NCBI RefSeq assembly: GCF_026157065.1
Contig: NZ_JANLGQ010000002.1
Span: forward strand, 372,001 to 436,000
Source of the DNA: Enterococcus sp. HY326
GTDB lineage: Bacteria; Bacillota; Bacilli; Lactobacillales; Enterococcaceae
DNA: 64,000 nucleotides
Direction: 5' to 3'
Shown: in pieces, positions 22,876 to 31,944 of the stretch
How positions within the stretch are numbered: position 1 is the first letter of the stretch
Layout: each line of letters opens with the position of its first letter
Made by a program: the position numbers and the translations under genes
Notes under the pieces: model-generated
Told to the model about the DNA's origin: nothing
Seen by the model: only the letters and a program-made list of their open reading frames with translations
The model's database searches: none

Positions 22876-25800
22876 ATGAGTCTAAAATTTATCTTAGGGA
22901 CCGGCAGTCGAAATCATCGAGAAACGTTGATTTCAGAAGCAAAAGACTTACTCGCTGCCCAACAGCAGGTTTTTTTTCTGGTACCTAACTTTAATAAGTT
23001 CGAACAAGAGCGGGAAATTTTACAAAAATTTGCCGGTCAAGAGCAGGATTTTTCAGCCATAAATTTACAAGTCTTTAGTCTACAGCGTTTGGCTTGGTAT
23101 TACCTACAGCAGTCCCCAGATTTTGTTCAAAGTTATTTGAGCGAATCCAGTAGCGGCATGATTTTCCGAAAAATTTTAGCAACCTATGAACAGGAGTTAA
23201 CCGTTTTTCGTGGTGAAATTAATAAAACTGGTTTTATCAGTCAGCTGTATACTTTGTATCGCGAATTACTGCAGGGAAATTTGACCTCTGCAGATTTAAA
23301 AAAAGCTGCTCAATCGGATGACCAGACAGCCGACCAGCAATTAAAACTGCAGGACTTGAGTTTGATTATGGCGGCCTTTGAAGAAACAATTTGGCAGACC
23401 CAATTGGTTAAAGGTGATTTGTTAGATCAATTGGTTGAGTATTTGCAGGAAGTTGATTTGAGTCAAGTCCATTTTCTGATTACCGGCTTTTCGCATTTTT
23501 CAGCCAAAGAAATCAAGCTGATTACCTTATTGATGGAAAAAGCGTCGGTGACTGTCAGCTTATTGTTAGATAAAAAAAGCTACGATCAACCAGTGGATAA
23601 GATTGATTTGTTTTACGATACCAGCGAACTTTATTTTCAGCTTTATCAACTCGCTAGAAAAAAAGCTGTGCCGATTGGCAATGATCTCTTTGCAGCCGAA
23701 AGCCAGGTTCATCCTGATTTAGTGGCGCTGCAAAAATTTTGGGAAACTAGCCAAAGTAATCAAGCAATTCCGCCAGCTCCTCAATCAGTTTCAGCATTGC
23801 ATTTAATGCGGGGAGAAAATTTAAAAGAAGAAATTAGCTGGATTGGCCGCAAAATTCGTCAAAAGGTTATAGAAGAGGGCTATCGCTACCAAGATATTCA
23901 AGTTTTAGTCCGTGATCAAGACCGCTATGGCAATTTGATTGCCGAAGTCTTTAAAGAACTAGCACTGCCGGTTTATTTGGACGAGTCCGTCAAAATGGAG
24001 CAGCATCCTTTAGTCGAATTTTTATCAGCGCTGTTTGCGATCAAAACTTATGATTTCCGTTTGAATGATATCATGCGACTTTTACGCACTGAATTATTAG
24101 TGCCAGAGGAAATTCCTTTTGATAATGAAAACTTTAGTTATGCCAATCGTTTTCGTGATCTGGTAGATATAACAGAAAATATTGCGCTGGCCTATAATTT
24201 TCAAGGCTATAGCTGGAAAAATGAACAGGATTGGCACCTGTACGCCTATGATTTTGAGGAAGGCCAAGAGGAAGATATTAAACCAGAGGAACAAAAAGCC
24301 AATTTTGTTCGCAATTTTCTTCGTCAACAGCTCCTTGATTTTTTTGCTAATTTAGAAAATAGCCAGACCGGTCAAGAAGCAGCCGCCCAGCTGTTTAATT
24401 TTTTGGCAACAAGCGGCGTTAAGCAGCGCCTTTTAGAATGGCGCAGCGAAGAAATAAATCAAGGCAATCTAGAAGCTGCCAGAAATCATGAGCAGACCTG
24501 GAATACACTGGTTCATCTGCTAGAAGAATATGTTTCGATTTATGGGACTGAGGTCTTTGAATGGGAAGTCTTTCAAGAAATTTTAGAGGCTGGCATGGAA
24601 AATGCGAATTATGGTATGATTCCCAGCACCCTAGACCAAGTGCGCATCAATAATTTAGAATTGGCTCGACCTAATCAGGCAAAAATTACTTTTGCCGTTG
24701 GGTTGAACAATCAAGTGTTTCCGCAAAAAATTGAAATGACCGGACTGTTAAGCTCAGAGGATAAAGTGTTTATCAATCATTTATTTGCTGAGGATACCCA
24801 GCAAAAATATTTATTTGATGCCACCACGCAGGGAATGAATCGGGAGCCTTTTACCGCTTATCTCGTTTTTCTTTCAGCAACAGAGGAATTGTATTTAAGC
24901 TATGCCGGCAACCAAGATACCGACAAAAATTTGCAGGTTTCGCCCTATGTGGAAAATATTGCCAATTATTTCGGTTTGGATTTTGAGCTGGCACAGGGCA
25001 TTTCTTTGGAGGCAGCGGCTGATAAACATCTGGGAACCTATCGCAGTTTGCTGGGGGATTTAACTTATTTGCAACGCTTGTCGATTGATGCAGACTTAAC
25101 AGAAGATAAAAAGGCTCACCTGCCACAAAAATGGCAGGTGCTGAAAAATTTACTGCAGCGCTCAGCATTAGCGGCTACCACTGAAAAAACTTTTAAAAGT
25201 TTGGACTATGCAAATCAGGTTGTACCTTTGTCAGCTGAGTTAGTCGAAGCGATTTATGGCAATCAGTTAAAGGTTTCCGTGTCCCGTTTAGAAAACTTTT
25301 TCAACTGCGAATATAAATATTTTGCTACCTATGGTTTGGCTTTAAAAGAGCGGGACATTTATGGCTTGTCTCCAGCAGCCACTGGTGATTTTTTCCACGA
25401 TGCATTGGACCGTTTTCTACAAGAAGTCATTCAAATGCAGGTCAGTCTTGCGACTATCAGTGACGAAGAGGTGCAAAATTTAACGGAGCAAGTCTTACTT
25501 AAAGTGTTAGGCGAAGCCCGCTTTAATATTTTGAATGAAAGCAATCGGATGAAATATATTCGTTATCAATTGAAACAGACAATTCATAAGGTCAGCTGGG
25601 CCTTAAAGCGGCAGAGTCAAGCTACTGGACTATCGCCGATGCAAACAGAATTACTTTTTGGCAGCAATCTTGGCAAGGAAGGCATTGCCGGCAAAGAAAT
25701 CCAACTAAATCATCAGGGTAAACTAGCAGTTCGTGGAATTATCGACCGGATTGATGTTGCGACCGCTCCAGAGAGTAAACAGACATTTCTTAGTGTTGTC

Positions 25801-26412
25801 GATTATAAATCCAGTAAGCACAGCTTTGAAATTTGGAAAGCCTATTACGGATTAACGATGCAATTGCTGACTTATTTAGATGTCGCTTTGATGAATGCTG
25901 TAAAACTAGTCGGTAAGGAAGATATTAAACCGGCGGGGGCTTATTATCTTCACGTCAGAAATCCTGAATTGAAAAACGATCAGGATGTCGTCAAAGAAAC
26001 GATGACCGCCTTTAAGTATGACGGCCTGTTTGTGAACGACCCTGAAGTGTTAGAGCAAATGGCGCCTGATTTAGAAAAATCGGAAACCTCTAACGTCTTT
26101 CCAGTGAGTAAAAATGCCAAAGATTTATATAGCCCTGGCCGTTCACAAAATAAATTTTATACCGAAGATGAGCTGAATTTATTGCGTAAGCACAACGAAG
26201 ATAATATGAAAACCGCCGGAAATCGCATTTTATCCGGGGAAATCGCCCTAAATCCAGCCTACATTAATAAAAATCCTTTGGCCTGTAATTTTTGCCCGTT
26301 TAGAAGTGTCTGCAATTTCGATGTGTTGATGAAGGGGAACGATTACCATCGTTTGGAAAAATTATCAAAAGAAGAAGTTTTAAGACGCATTGGAGGTGAA
26401 GAGCATGAGTAA
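22876..26412 (+). CDS. rexB: RexB/AddB, helicase-nuclease subunit B
   Basis: This 1178-residue subunit belongs to the AddAB/RexAB complex that resects double-strand breaks for recombination. The N-terminal region is UvrD-like, but the expected Walker A is degenerate (LGTGSRNHRETL), as in RexB-type proteins. The C-terminal nuclease carries VVDYKSS near residue 975. A Cys near 810 and the C-x2-C-x5-C group at about 1136-1145 should bind a 4Fe-4S cluster. AAGGAGG five bases upstream fixes the ATG at 22876. It overlaps rexA by 8 bases. Confidence 0.95.
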   Translation: MSLKFILGTGSRNHRETLISEAKDLLAAQQQVFFLVPNFNKFEQEREILQKFAGQEQDFSAINLQVFSLQRLAWYYLQQSPDFVQSYLSESSSGMIFRKILATYEQELTVFRGEINKTGFISQLYTLYRELLQGNLTSADLKKAAQSDDQTADQQLKLQDLSLIMAAFEETIWQTQLVKGDLLDQLVEYLQEVDLSQVHFLITGFSHFSAKEIKLITLLMEKASVTVSLLLDKKSYDQPVDKIDLFYDTSELYFQLYQLARKKAVPIGNDLFAAESQVHPDLVALQKFWETSQSNQAIPPAPQSVSALHLMRGENLKEEISWIGRKIRQKVIEEGYRYQDIQVLVRDQDRYGNLIAEVFKELALPVYLDESVKMEQHPLVEFLSALFAIKTYDFRLNDIMRLLRTELLVPEEIPFDNENFSYANRFRDLVDITENIALAYNFQGYSWKNEQDWHLYAYDFEEGQEEDIKPEEQKANFVRNFLRQQLLDFFANLENSQTGQEAAAQLFNFLATSGVKQRLLEWRSEEINQGNLEAARNHEQTWNTLVHLLEEYVSIYGTEVFEWEVFQEILEAGMENANYGMIPSTLDQVRINNLELARPNQAKITFAVGLNNQVFPQKIEMTGLLSSEDKVFINHLFAEDTQQKYLFDATTQGMNREPFTAYLVFLSATEELYLSYAGNQDTDKNLQVSPYVENIANYFGLDFELAQGISLEAAADKHLGTYRSLLGDLTYLQRLSIDADLTEDKKAHLPQKWQVLKNLLQRSALAATTEKTFKSLDYANQVVPLSAELVEAIYGNQLKVSVSRLENFFNCEYKYFATYGLALKERDIYGLSPAATGDFFHDALDRFLQEVIQMQVSLATISDEEVQNLTEQVLLKVLGEARFNILNESNRMKYIRYQLKQTIHKVSWALKRQSQATGLSPMQTELLFGSNLGKEGIAGKEIQLNHQGKLAVRGIIDRIDVATAPESKQTFLSVVDYKSSKHSFEIWKAYYGLTMQLLTYLDVALMNAVKLVGKEDIKPAGAYYLHVRNPELKNDQDVVKETMTAFKYDGLFVNDPEVLEQMAPDLEKSETSNVFPVSKNAKDLYSPGRSQNKFYTEDELNLLRKHNEDNMKTAGNRILSGEIALNPAYINKNPLACNFCPFRSVCNFDVLMKGNDYHRLEKLSKEEVLRRIGGEEHE

Positions 26413-29400
26413 CATTCCAGAAAAACCAACCGACGTGATGTTCACTCAGCCGCAATGGGATGCCATTTACGACAGTGGCACAAATATTCTAGTCTCAGCC
26501 TCAGCAGGTTCTGGTAAAACCCGCATATTAGTTGAGCGGGTGATTGAAAAGCTGAAAAAAGGCGTCAAAATTGATGAGCTGTTAATTGTGACCTTTACCG
26601 AGGCCGCCGCTCGTGAGATGAAGGAGCGGATTCAAAAAGAGTTGCGAAAAACAATTAATCTACCGGAAATTTCAGTGACAGAACGGCAAATGTTGACGGA
26701 ACAATTGGTCAAATTACCGGCTGCCAATATCTCGACTTTGCACGCCTTTTGTTTGACGGTGATTCGCCGCTTTTACTATTTGATTGATTTAGATCCAGTC
26801 TTTCGAATGTTGACAGATCAGACTGAAACGCTGTTGCTGAAAGAAGATGTTTGGGAAGCGCTGCGGGAAAAATTTTATGACGATACGGAGGGCGTACCGG
26901 CTGCTTTCTATGAGCTGACGGCTAATTTTTCCAACGACCGCAGTGATGATGGTCTGACTGATTTAGTTTATCGGTTATATGAATTTGCCAGAGCCAATCC
27001 CGATCCGGAGGCTTGGCTGTCAAAACTTTTGGATAATTATCCGGAAGAAGAGGGCTTAAAAAAATCTAAATTGTTCTCCGAAGAAATGCTGCCTTTGATG
27101 ATGGAAATGGTTGCAGCGGAGGCAGAGCTTTTTGAGCAATTGAAGCTGACGGCTGAGGCTACAGAAGGGTTGGCAAAAATTATTCCTGTGATGCTTGGCA
27201 GCCAAGCAATTTGCCAAGCAATTTTGTCAGCTTTAAAAGCGCAAGATTTTGAAGCTGCCTATGCCTTGTTCGACCATCCTGATTTAGCTTTGCGTTTTCC
27301 GTCAATCAGAGATGAAGAATTAAAAGCAACAGTTACAGAGATTAGGGAAGCCCGTAACGCTGCAAAGAAAAGATTAGCGGCAATCAGAGAAGATTTTCTG
27401 CCTTATTTACCGGCTGAAATCAATCGCTTGATTGGTTTGTCCCGTCCTTTAATTGAAGAATTAATTGGTGTCGGACAAGCCTTTATGGAAAGTTATGCTC
27501 TAGCAAAACGACAAAAGGGCGTCTTAGATTTCAATGATTTAGAGCATTTGACCCTGCAAATTTTGCAAACTGAAAATACTAAAGGCATCAAAGAAGCCCA
27601 AGAATATTATCGACACAAATTTTCAGAGGTTTTAGTGGATGAATATCAAGATACTAATGGCCTACAAGAAGCGATTATTCGCCGCTTAACCAATCCCAAA
27701 AATCAGCCGGGAAATTTATTTATGGTGGGAGACGTCAAACAATCGATTTATTCTTTCCGCTTGGCTGATCCGACTTTATTTATTGGTAAATTTGAACAGT
27801 TTAAAGAGACCGGAAATTCTGATGGTCGCCTAATTGTGCTGCCGGATAATTTTCGCTCCCGCAAGGAAGTCATTGATTTTACCAATTTAATTTTTGAACA
27901 GCTGATGGACAAACAGGTGGGGCAGATTGCTTATGATGAAGCAGCTAAATTGGTAGCCGGCTTCGGGCAGTTCCCCCAAAAAGAGGTTTTTCAACCGGAG
28001 CTGCTGCTGTATGAAAAAGCAAAGGAAAATAGTGACGAAGCAGACGTTATTGACCAGTTGATTGGCGACAGCGGTGCAATCAATGAACTACTGTTGGAGG
28101 ATAAGACCGATGGCGAGCTGTTAATGACGGGCTTAAAAATTCGTGAGCTGATTGATAATCAATTTTTACTTTACGACAAAGATACCAAAGCAGAACGACC
28201 AGCAGAATATCGCGACATCGTCTTATTAACACCAACAAAGAAAAATAATATTGCGATTATGGATACTTTTAAACGCTTGGGCATTCCTGTTGAAGTCAAC
28301 GATGCGGAAAATTATTTCCAAGCGACAGAGGTCCGCACGATGATTTCGCTGCTGCAAATTATTGACAATCCTTATCAAGATATTCCGCTAGCGGCGATTC
28401 TTCGTTCGCCGATGGTCGGTTTAAACGAGCAGGAACTGGCAGAAATCAGAATTGCTAATAAAAATGGCAGCTTTTACGAAGCAGTCTTAGCTTACAGCAC
28501 AACAGGTCCTTTATTGCAAAAGGTGACAGAGTTTCTCGATCAATTGAATAGCTGGCGCAATCTAGTGCGTCGCCGCAATATTGCTCAACTAATTTGGCAG
28601 GTTTACCAAGAGACAGCTTATCCAGAATATGTTTTAGGCTTGCCAGCTGGTGACCAGCGCTATGCTAATTTGTTGGCTTTAGCGGATCGAGCCAAAGATT
28701 ATGAGAACAGCAGTTATCGTGGGCTGTATCAATTTATCCGCTTTATTGAAAAGATGCAGGAAAAAGATAAGGATTTGGCAGAACCGATTGCTAAAGGCAG
28801 TGGCAACGCCGTGCGAGTCATGACCATCCATGCGAGTAAAGGTTTAGAATTTCCAATTGTCTTTTTGATGGATATGTCAAAACGCTTTAATATGGCGGAC
28901 ACACAAGCCAATTATATTTTTGATGAAAAATCTGGTATTGGCATAAAATATCTCGACCAGATTTCCCGTGTGCGCAAACAAACGCTGCCGTATAATGGCA
29001 TTCGCCAATTGAAAACTCGCAAGTTACTCTCAGAAGAGTTGCGTAAGCTATATGTTGCCTTGACCCGTGCGGAGCAGAAACTTTTTTTAGTCGGCTCTTA
29101 CAAAAATCAAGAAGAAATGTTGAAGACGTGGCAGATGGCGGAAAAATCAGCCGATAATACGTTGGTTTTACCCACAAGTTTAAGGATGCAAACCTCCCGC
29201 AGTTTTATGGACTGGTTAGGTTGGTCTTTAATTCGCCATCCGGATATTAAAAATTTTACCGAGCAAGAAGCGATTTTACCAGCCTTAGCTAAGTATCCTA
29301 GTCACTTTAGCATTCATTGGTATACGGAAACTGATTTACAACACAGCTATCAGCAGCTAGAAAAACAAGCGGCTGATATCGAGGTTTCTGTCAGTCAGCA

Positions 29401-30187
29401 GCCTGCGACACAGGAATTTGTTGATCGAGCAGAGAAAATTTTAAATTTTAGTTATCCTTTTAAAGAAGCCACTGAAACTACTAGCTACCAATCTGTTTCT
29501 GAAATAAAACGGGTCTTTGACGATCCTGACAACACTGGCTCTGAAAAACTTTTGTGGGAGAGCAGTCAGGAAAAAGCGATGAAGCGTCATCGCTATGTAG
29601 CAGATGATTTGGCTGTTCCGAATTTTTTAGCAACAGAGGTAGAACCGACAGCCGCAGTTGTCGGAACGGCGACTCACCGTGTATTGCAACTTTTACCGCT
29701 AGACCAAAAACCGACAGTCGAAACCGTTGAGGCTTTAATTGAGCGCTTGGTGGCAGCCAATAATTTTGAAGCAGCCGTTGCGAAAAAAATTAACGTTTCA
29801 GCGATTTTAGAATTTTTCGAGCAAGACTTTGGCCAATTTTTATTGGCCCATTCTGATAATGTTAAAAGAGAGCAACCTTTTTCAATGCTGAAAAAAGCTG
29901 ATGATATTTTTGCAGATTATCCCATAGAAGCCGATCAAGTCTTGATTCACGGTATCATTGATGGCTACATCACCTTAGAAAGTGAAATTTATCTTTATGA
30001 TTTCAAAACGGATCATTTAAAAAATCCTGAAGATGCCGTGGAACTTCAAGAAGTTGTCCAACGACACCAAGGTCAATTGCGTTTGTATCAGCAGGCTTTA
30101 AGTCAGGCGGAGAAGCTGCCGGTCAGTAAAATCTTTCTTATTTTGTTAGAATCTGGTAAAGTGATTGACATCGACGCAAAGAGCTAG
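26405..30187 (+). CDS. rexA: RexA/AddA, helicase-nuclease subunit A
   Basis: A 1260-residue UvrD-family helicase with a C-terminal nuclease. Walker A SASAGSGKT lies near residue 35 and motif II VDEYQDTN near 411. Later motifs include VMTIHASKGLEFP and YVALTRAEQ. The RecB-type nuclease motif YDFKTD lies near 1198. It unwinds and degrades DNA ends together with RexB. The ATG at 26405 overlaps the rexB stop and has GGAGGTGA just upstream, so the two subunits are translationally coupled. Confidence 0.96.
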   Translation: MSNIPEKPTDVMFTQPQWDAIYDSGTNILVSASAGSGKTRILVERVIEKLKKGVKIDELLIVTFTEAAAREMKERIQKELRKTINLPEISVTERQMLTEQLVKLPAANISTLHAFCLTVIRRFYYLIDLDPVFRMLTDQTETLLLKEDVWEALREKFYDDTEGVPAAFYELTANFSNDRSDDGLTDLVYRLYEFARANPDPEAWLSKLLDNYPEEEGLKKSKLFSEEMLPLMMEMVAAEAELFEQLKLTAEATEGLAKIIPVMLGSQAICQAILSALKAQDFEAAYALFDHPDLALRFPSIRDEELKATVTEIREARNAAKKRLAAIREDFLPYLPAEINRLIGLSRPLIEELIGVGQAFMESYALAKRQKGVLDFNDLEHLTLQILQTENTKGIKEAQEYYRHKFSEVLVDEYQDTNGLQEAIIRRLTNPKNQPGNLFMVGDVKQSIYSFRLADPTLFIGKFEQFKETGNSDGRLIVLPDNFRSRKEVIDFTNLIFEQLMDKQVGQIAYDEAAKLVAGFGQFPQKEVFQPELLLYEKAKENSDEADVIDQLIGDSGAINELLLEDKTDGELLMTGLKIRELIDNQFLLYDKDTKAERPAEYRDIVLLTPTKKNNIAIMDTFKRLGIPVEVNDAENYFQATEVRTMISLLQIIDNPYQDIPLAAILRSPMVGLNEQELAEIRIANKNGSFYEAVLAYSTTGPLLQKVTEFLDQLNSWRNLVRRRNIAQLIWQVYQETAYPEYVLGLPAGDQRYANLLALADRAKDYENSSYRGLYQFIRFIEKMQEKDKDLAEPIAKGSGNAVRVMTIHASKGLEFPIVFLMDMSKRFNMADTQANYIFDEKSGIGIKYLDQISRVRKQTLPYNGIRQLKTRKLLSEELRKLYVALTRAEQKLFLVGSYKNQEEMLKTWQMAEKSADNTLVLPTSLRMQTSRSFMDWLGWSLIRHPDIKNFTEQEAILPALAKYPSHFSIHWYTETDLQHSYQQLEKQAADIEVSVSQQPATQEFVDRAEKILNFSYPFKEATETTSYQSVSEIKRVFDDPDNTGSEKLLWESSQEKAMKRHRYVADDLAVPNFLATEVEPTAAVVGTATHRVLQLLPLDQKPTVETVEALIERLVAANNFEAAVAKKINVSAILEFFEQDFGQFLLAHSDNVKREQPFSMLKKADDIFADYPIEADQVLIHGIIDGYITLESEIYLYDFKTDHLKNPEDAVELQEVVQRHQGQLRLYQQALSQAEKLPVSKIFLILLESGKVIDIDAKS

Positions 30188-30195
30188 GCATTCTC

Positions 30196-30225
30196 ACTTA
30201 CAAAATGTAAGTAATGTGCTATAAT
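30196..30225 (+). promoter_or_regulatory. Promoter and palindromic operator of the HxlR gene
   Basis: ACTTACA-AAA-TGTAAGT (30196-30212) is a perfect palindrome. It overlaps a CTTACA -35 (30197-30202), set 17 bp from a perfect TATAAT -10 (30220-30225). This position suits autorepression by the downstream HxlR protein. Confidence 0.65.
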
Positions 30226-30245
30226 CACTTAACGAGGTGATAAGA

Positions 30246-30590
30246 ATGGAGCAAGTACAAATTTCTAATTACGCAATCTGTCCCAAGTTTGAAAAAACTT
30301 TTTCAATTCTTGGCAAAAAGTGGAACGGTTTAATTATCGAAGTCTTATTGGATAATGGGCCGCAAAGATTTGTTGACATTGCCGGCAAAATTCCTCAAGT
30401 CAGCGATCGTCTTTTAGTTGAACGCTTGAAAGAGTTGGAACGTGAAGGCATCGTTACCCGAGAAGTTTCCTGTAAAGAAAATAATCGCAGCGAGTATTTA
30501 TTGACGAAAAAAGGCGCAGACTTGCGTTTGGCCATGACACAAATCCACCAATGGGGGGATAAATGGCTGACTGATGCAGAATGCAGTTGA
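30246..30590 (+). CDS. HxlR-family transcriptional regulator
   Basis: A 114-residue winged-helix protein of the HxlR/YodB type. The opening has one Cys in AICPKFEKTFSILGKKW, the position of the redox-sensing Cys in some relatives. This is followed by VSDRLLVERLKELEREGIVTREV and the Y-x-LT-x-KG motif. GAGGTGA precedes the ATG at 30246. It stands alone behind a promoter with a clear palindrome, so autoregulation is likely. A thiol-stress signal is possible but not shown. Confidence 0.87.
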   Translation: MEQVQISNYAICPKFEKTFSILGKKWNGLIIEVLLDNGPQRFVDIAGKIPQVSDRLLVERLKELEREGIVTREVSCKENNRSEYLLTKKGADLRLAMTQIHQWGDKWLTDAECS

Positions 30591-30634
30591 TTTTCTCGAG
30601 TAAGTTTAGTACACTGTTGTCAATTGAATAAATA

Positions 30635-30857
30635 AAAACGTTGATGGAAAAGAGTAGTTTGGCTGACGCTGAAAAGGGAAAACCTGTCACTGACTGTAAG
30701 CAGGTTGAGTTGTCGAAAAATGAAGTTCACTTCCGGAGTTTGTCTTTTAGACCGGTCAGACCGTTAAAAAAATTGAGTGCGCAAAGATTTTTTTGTGAAT
30801 TAGGATGGTAACACGAGAGCTCGTTCCTTAGTTGGAATGAATTCTCGTGTTTTTTAT
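30635..30857 (+). ncRNA. T-box leader of pheST (Phe-specific)
   Basis: This leader shows stem I features (an AGAGTAG start and GAAAAGGGAAAACC), then a candidate TTC phenylalanine specifier at 30726-30728. A T-box-like TAGGATGGTAACACGAG follows at 30801-30817, and the terminator pairs ACACGAGA with TTCTCGTGT before a T run. Uncharged tRNA-Phe should stabilise the antiterminator and allow pheS-pheT expression. The T-box core reads AGGATGG rather than AGGGTGG. Confidence 0.88.
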
Positions 30858-30886
30858 TTTTGGCACTTGAAAATAGGAGGAGAAAC

Positions 30887-31939
30887 ATGTCATTAGCAAA
30901 AACCCAAGCAACTTTAGAAACGTTGCGGAATGAAACATTGGCGAAGGTTGCCGCCGTAACTGATTTAAACAGTTTAAATCAGATTCGGGTGGAAATCTTA
31001 GGAAAAAAAGGCCCGATTACTGAGGTCTTAAGAGGGATGAAGGATTTATCCGCTGAAGATCGTCCGAAAGTTGGTAGTTTTGCCAACGTTATTCGTGATG
31101 AAATTACCGCAGCGATTGAAGCTCGCAAAACTGATTTAGAAGCTGATGCTTTAAATGAAGCGCTGGCAAAGGAAACTTTGGATGTCACCTTGCCAGGAGC
31201 GCAAGTCAAACAAGGTACCCGTCATATCTTGACGCAAACGATGGAAGAGATTGAAGATATTTTCGTCGGCATGGGCTATCAAGTAGTAGAAGGCTTTGAA
31301 GTGGAGAGCGACCATTATAATTTTGAGCGGATGAATCTCCCGAAAAATCATCCCGCTCGAGACATGCAGGATACTTTTTATATTTCTGATGAAATTTTAA
31401 TTCGGACCCACACTTCCCCCGTTCAAGCACGGACGATGGAAAAACACGATTTTTCTAAAGGTGCTCTACGGATGATTTCTCCAGGAAAAGTTTTTCGCCG
31501 TGATACCGATGATGCCACCCATAGTCATCAATTCCACCAAATTGAAGGCTTAGTTGTCGACAAAAACATTACGATGGGGGACTTAAAAGGCACTCTTGAA
31601 GTGGTGATGAAAAAAATGTTCGGCGCCGATCGCAAAATTCGGCTGCGACCAAGTTATTTTCCTTTTACCGAACCTTCTGTTGAAACAGATGTTTCTTGTT
31701 TCAAATGTGGTGGTGCTGGTTGTAATGTTTGTAAATATACCGGTTGGATTGAAATTCTAGGGGCAGGCATGGTTCATCCTGATGTGCTACAAATGTCAGG
31801 CATTGACCCAGAAGTTTATTCTGGTTTTGCCTTTGGCTTAGGACCAGACCGGGTAGCGATGCTGCGCTACGGCGTCAATGATATTCGCTATTTTTATCAA
31901 AACGATTTACGTTTCTTAGAACAGTTCAAGGGGGAATAG
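30887..31939 (+). CDS. pheS: Phenylalanyl-tRNA synthetase alpha subunit
   Basis: A 350-residue catalytic subunit of the alpha2-beta2 enzyme that charges tRNA-Phe. An N-terminal coiled coil (about 1-85) is followed by the class II core with [46 protein letters not shown] and the final [14 protein letters not shown] CxxCG..C..C group ([18 protein letters not shown]) is typical of many bacterial PheS. AGGAGG places the ATG at 30887. It is under T-box control and is followed by pheT after five bases. Confidence 0.97.
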   Translation: MSLAKTQATLETLRNETLAKVAAVTDLNSLNQIRVEILGKKGPITEVLRGMKDLSAEDRPKVGSFANVIRDEITAAIEARKTDLEADALNEALAKETLDVTLPGAQVKQGTRHILTQTMEEIEDIFVGMGYQVVEGFEVESDHYNFERMNLPKNHPARDMQDTFYISDEILIRTHTSPVQARTMEKHDFSKGALRMISPGKVFRRDTDDATHSHQFHQIEGLVVDKNITMGDLKGTLEVVMKKMFGADRKIRLRPSYFPFTEPSVETDVSCFKCGGAGCNVCKYTGWIEILGAGMVHPDVLQMSGIDPEVYSGFAFGLGPDRVAMLRYGVNDIRYFYQNDLRFLEQFKGE

Positions 31940-31944
31940 ACTAA

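Noticed and set aside
30860-30886. N-terminal extension of PheS to an upstream start
   Set aside because: The extra codons lie within the T-box terminator tail and ribosome-binding site; AGGAGG selects the ATG at 30887.
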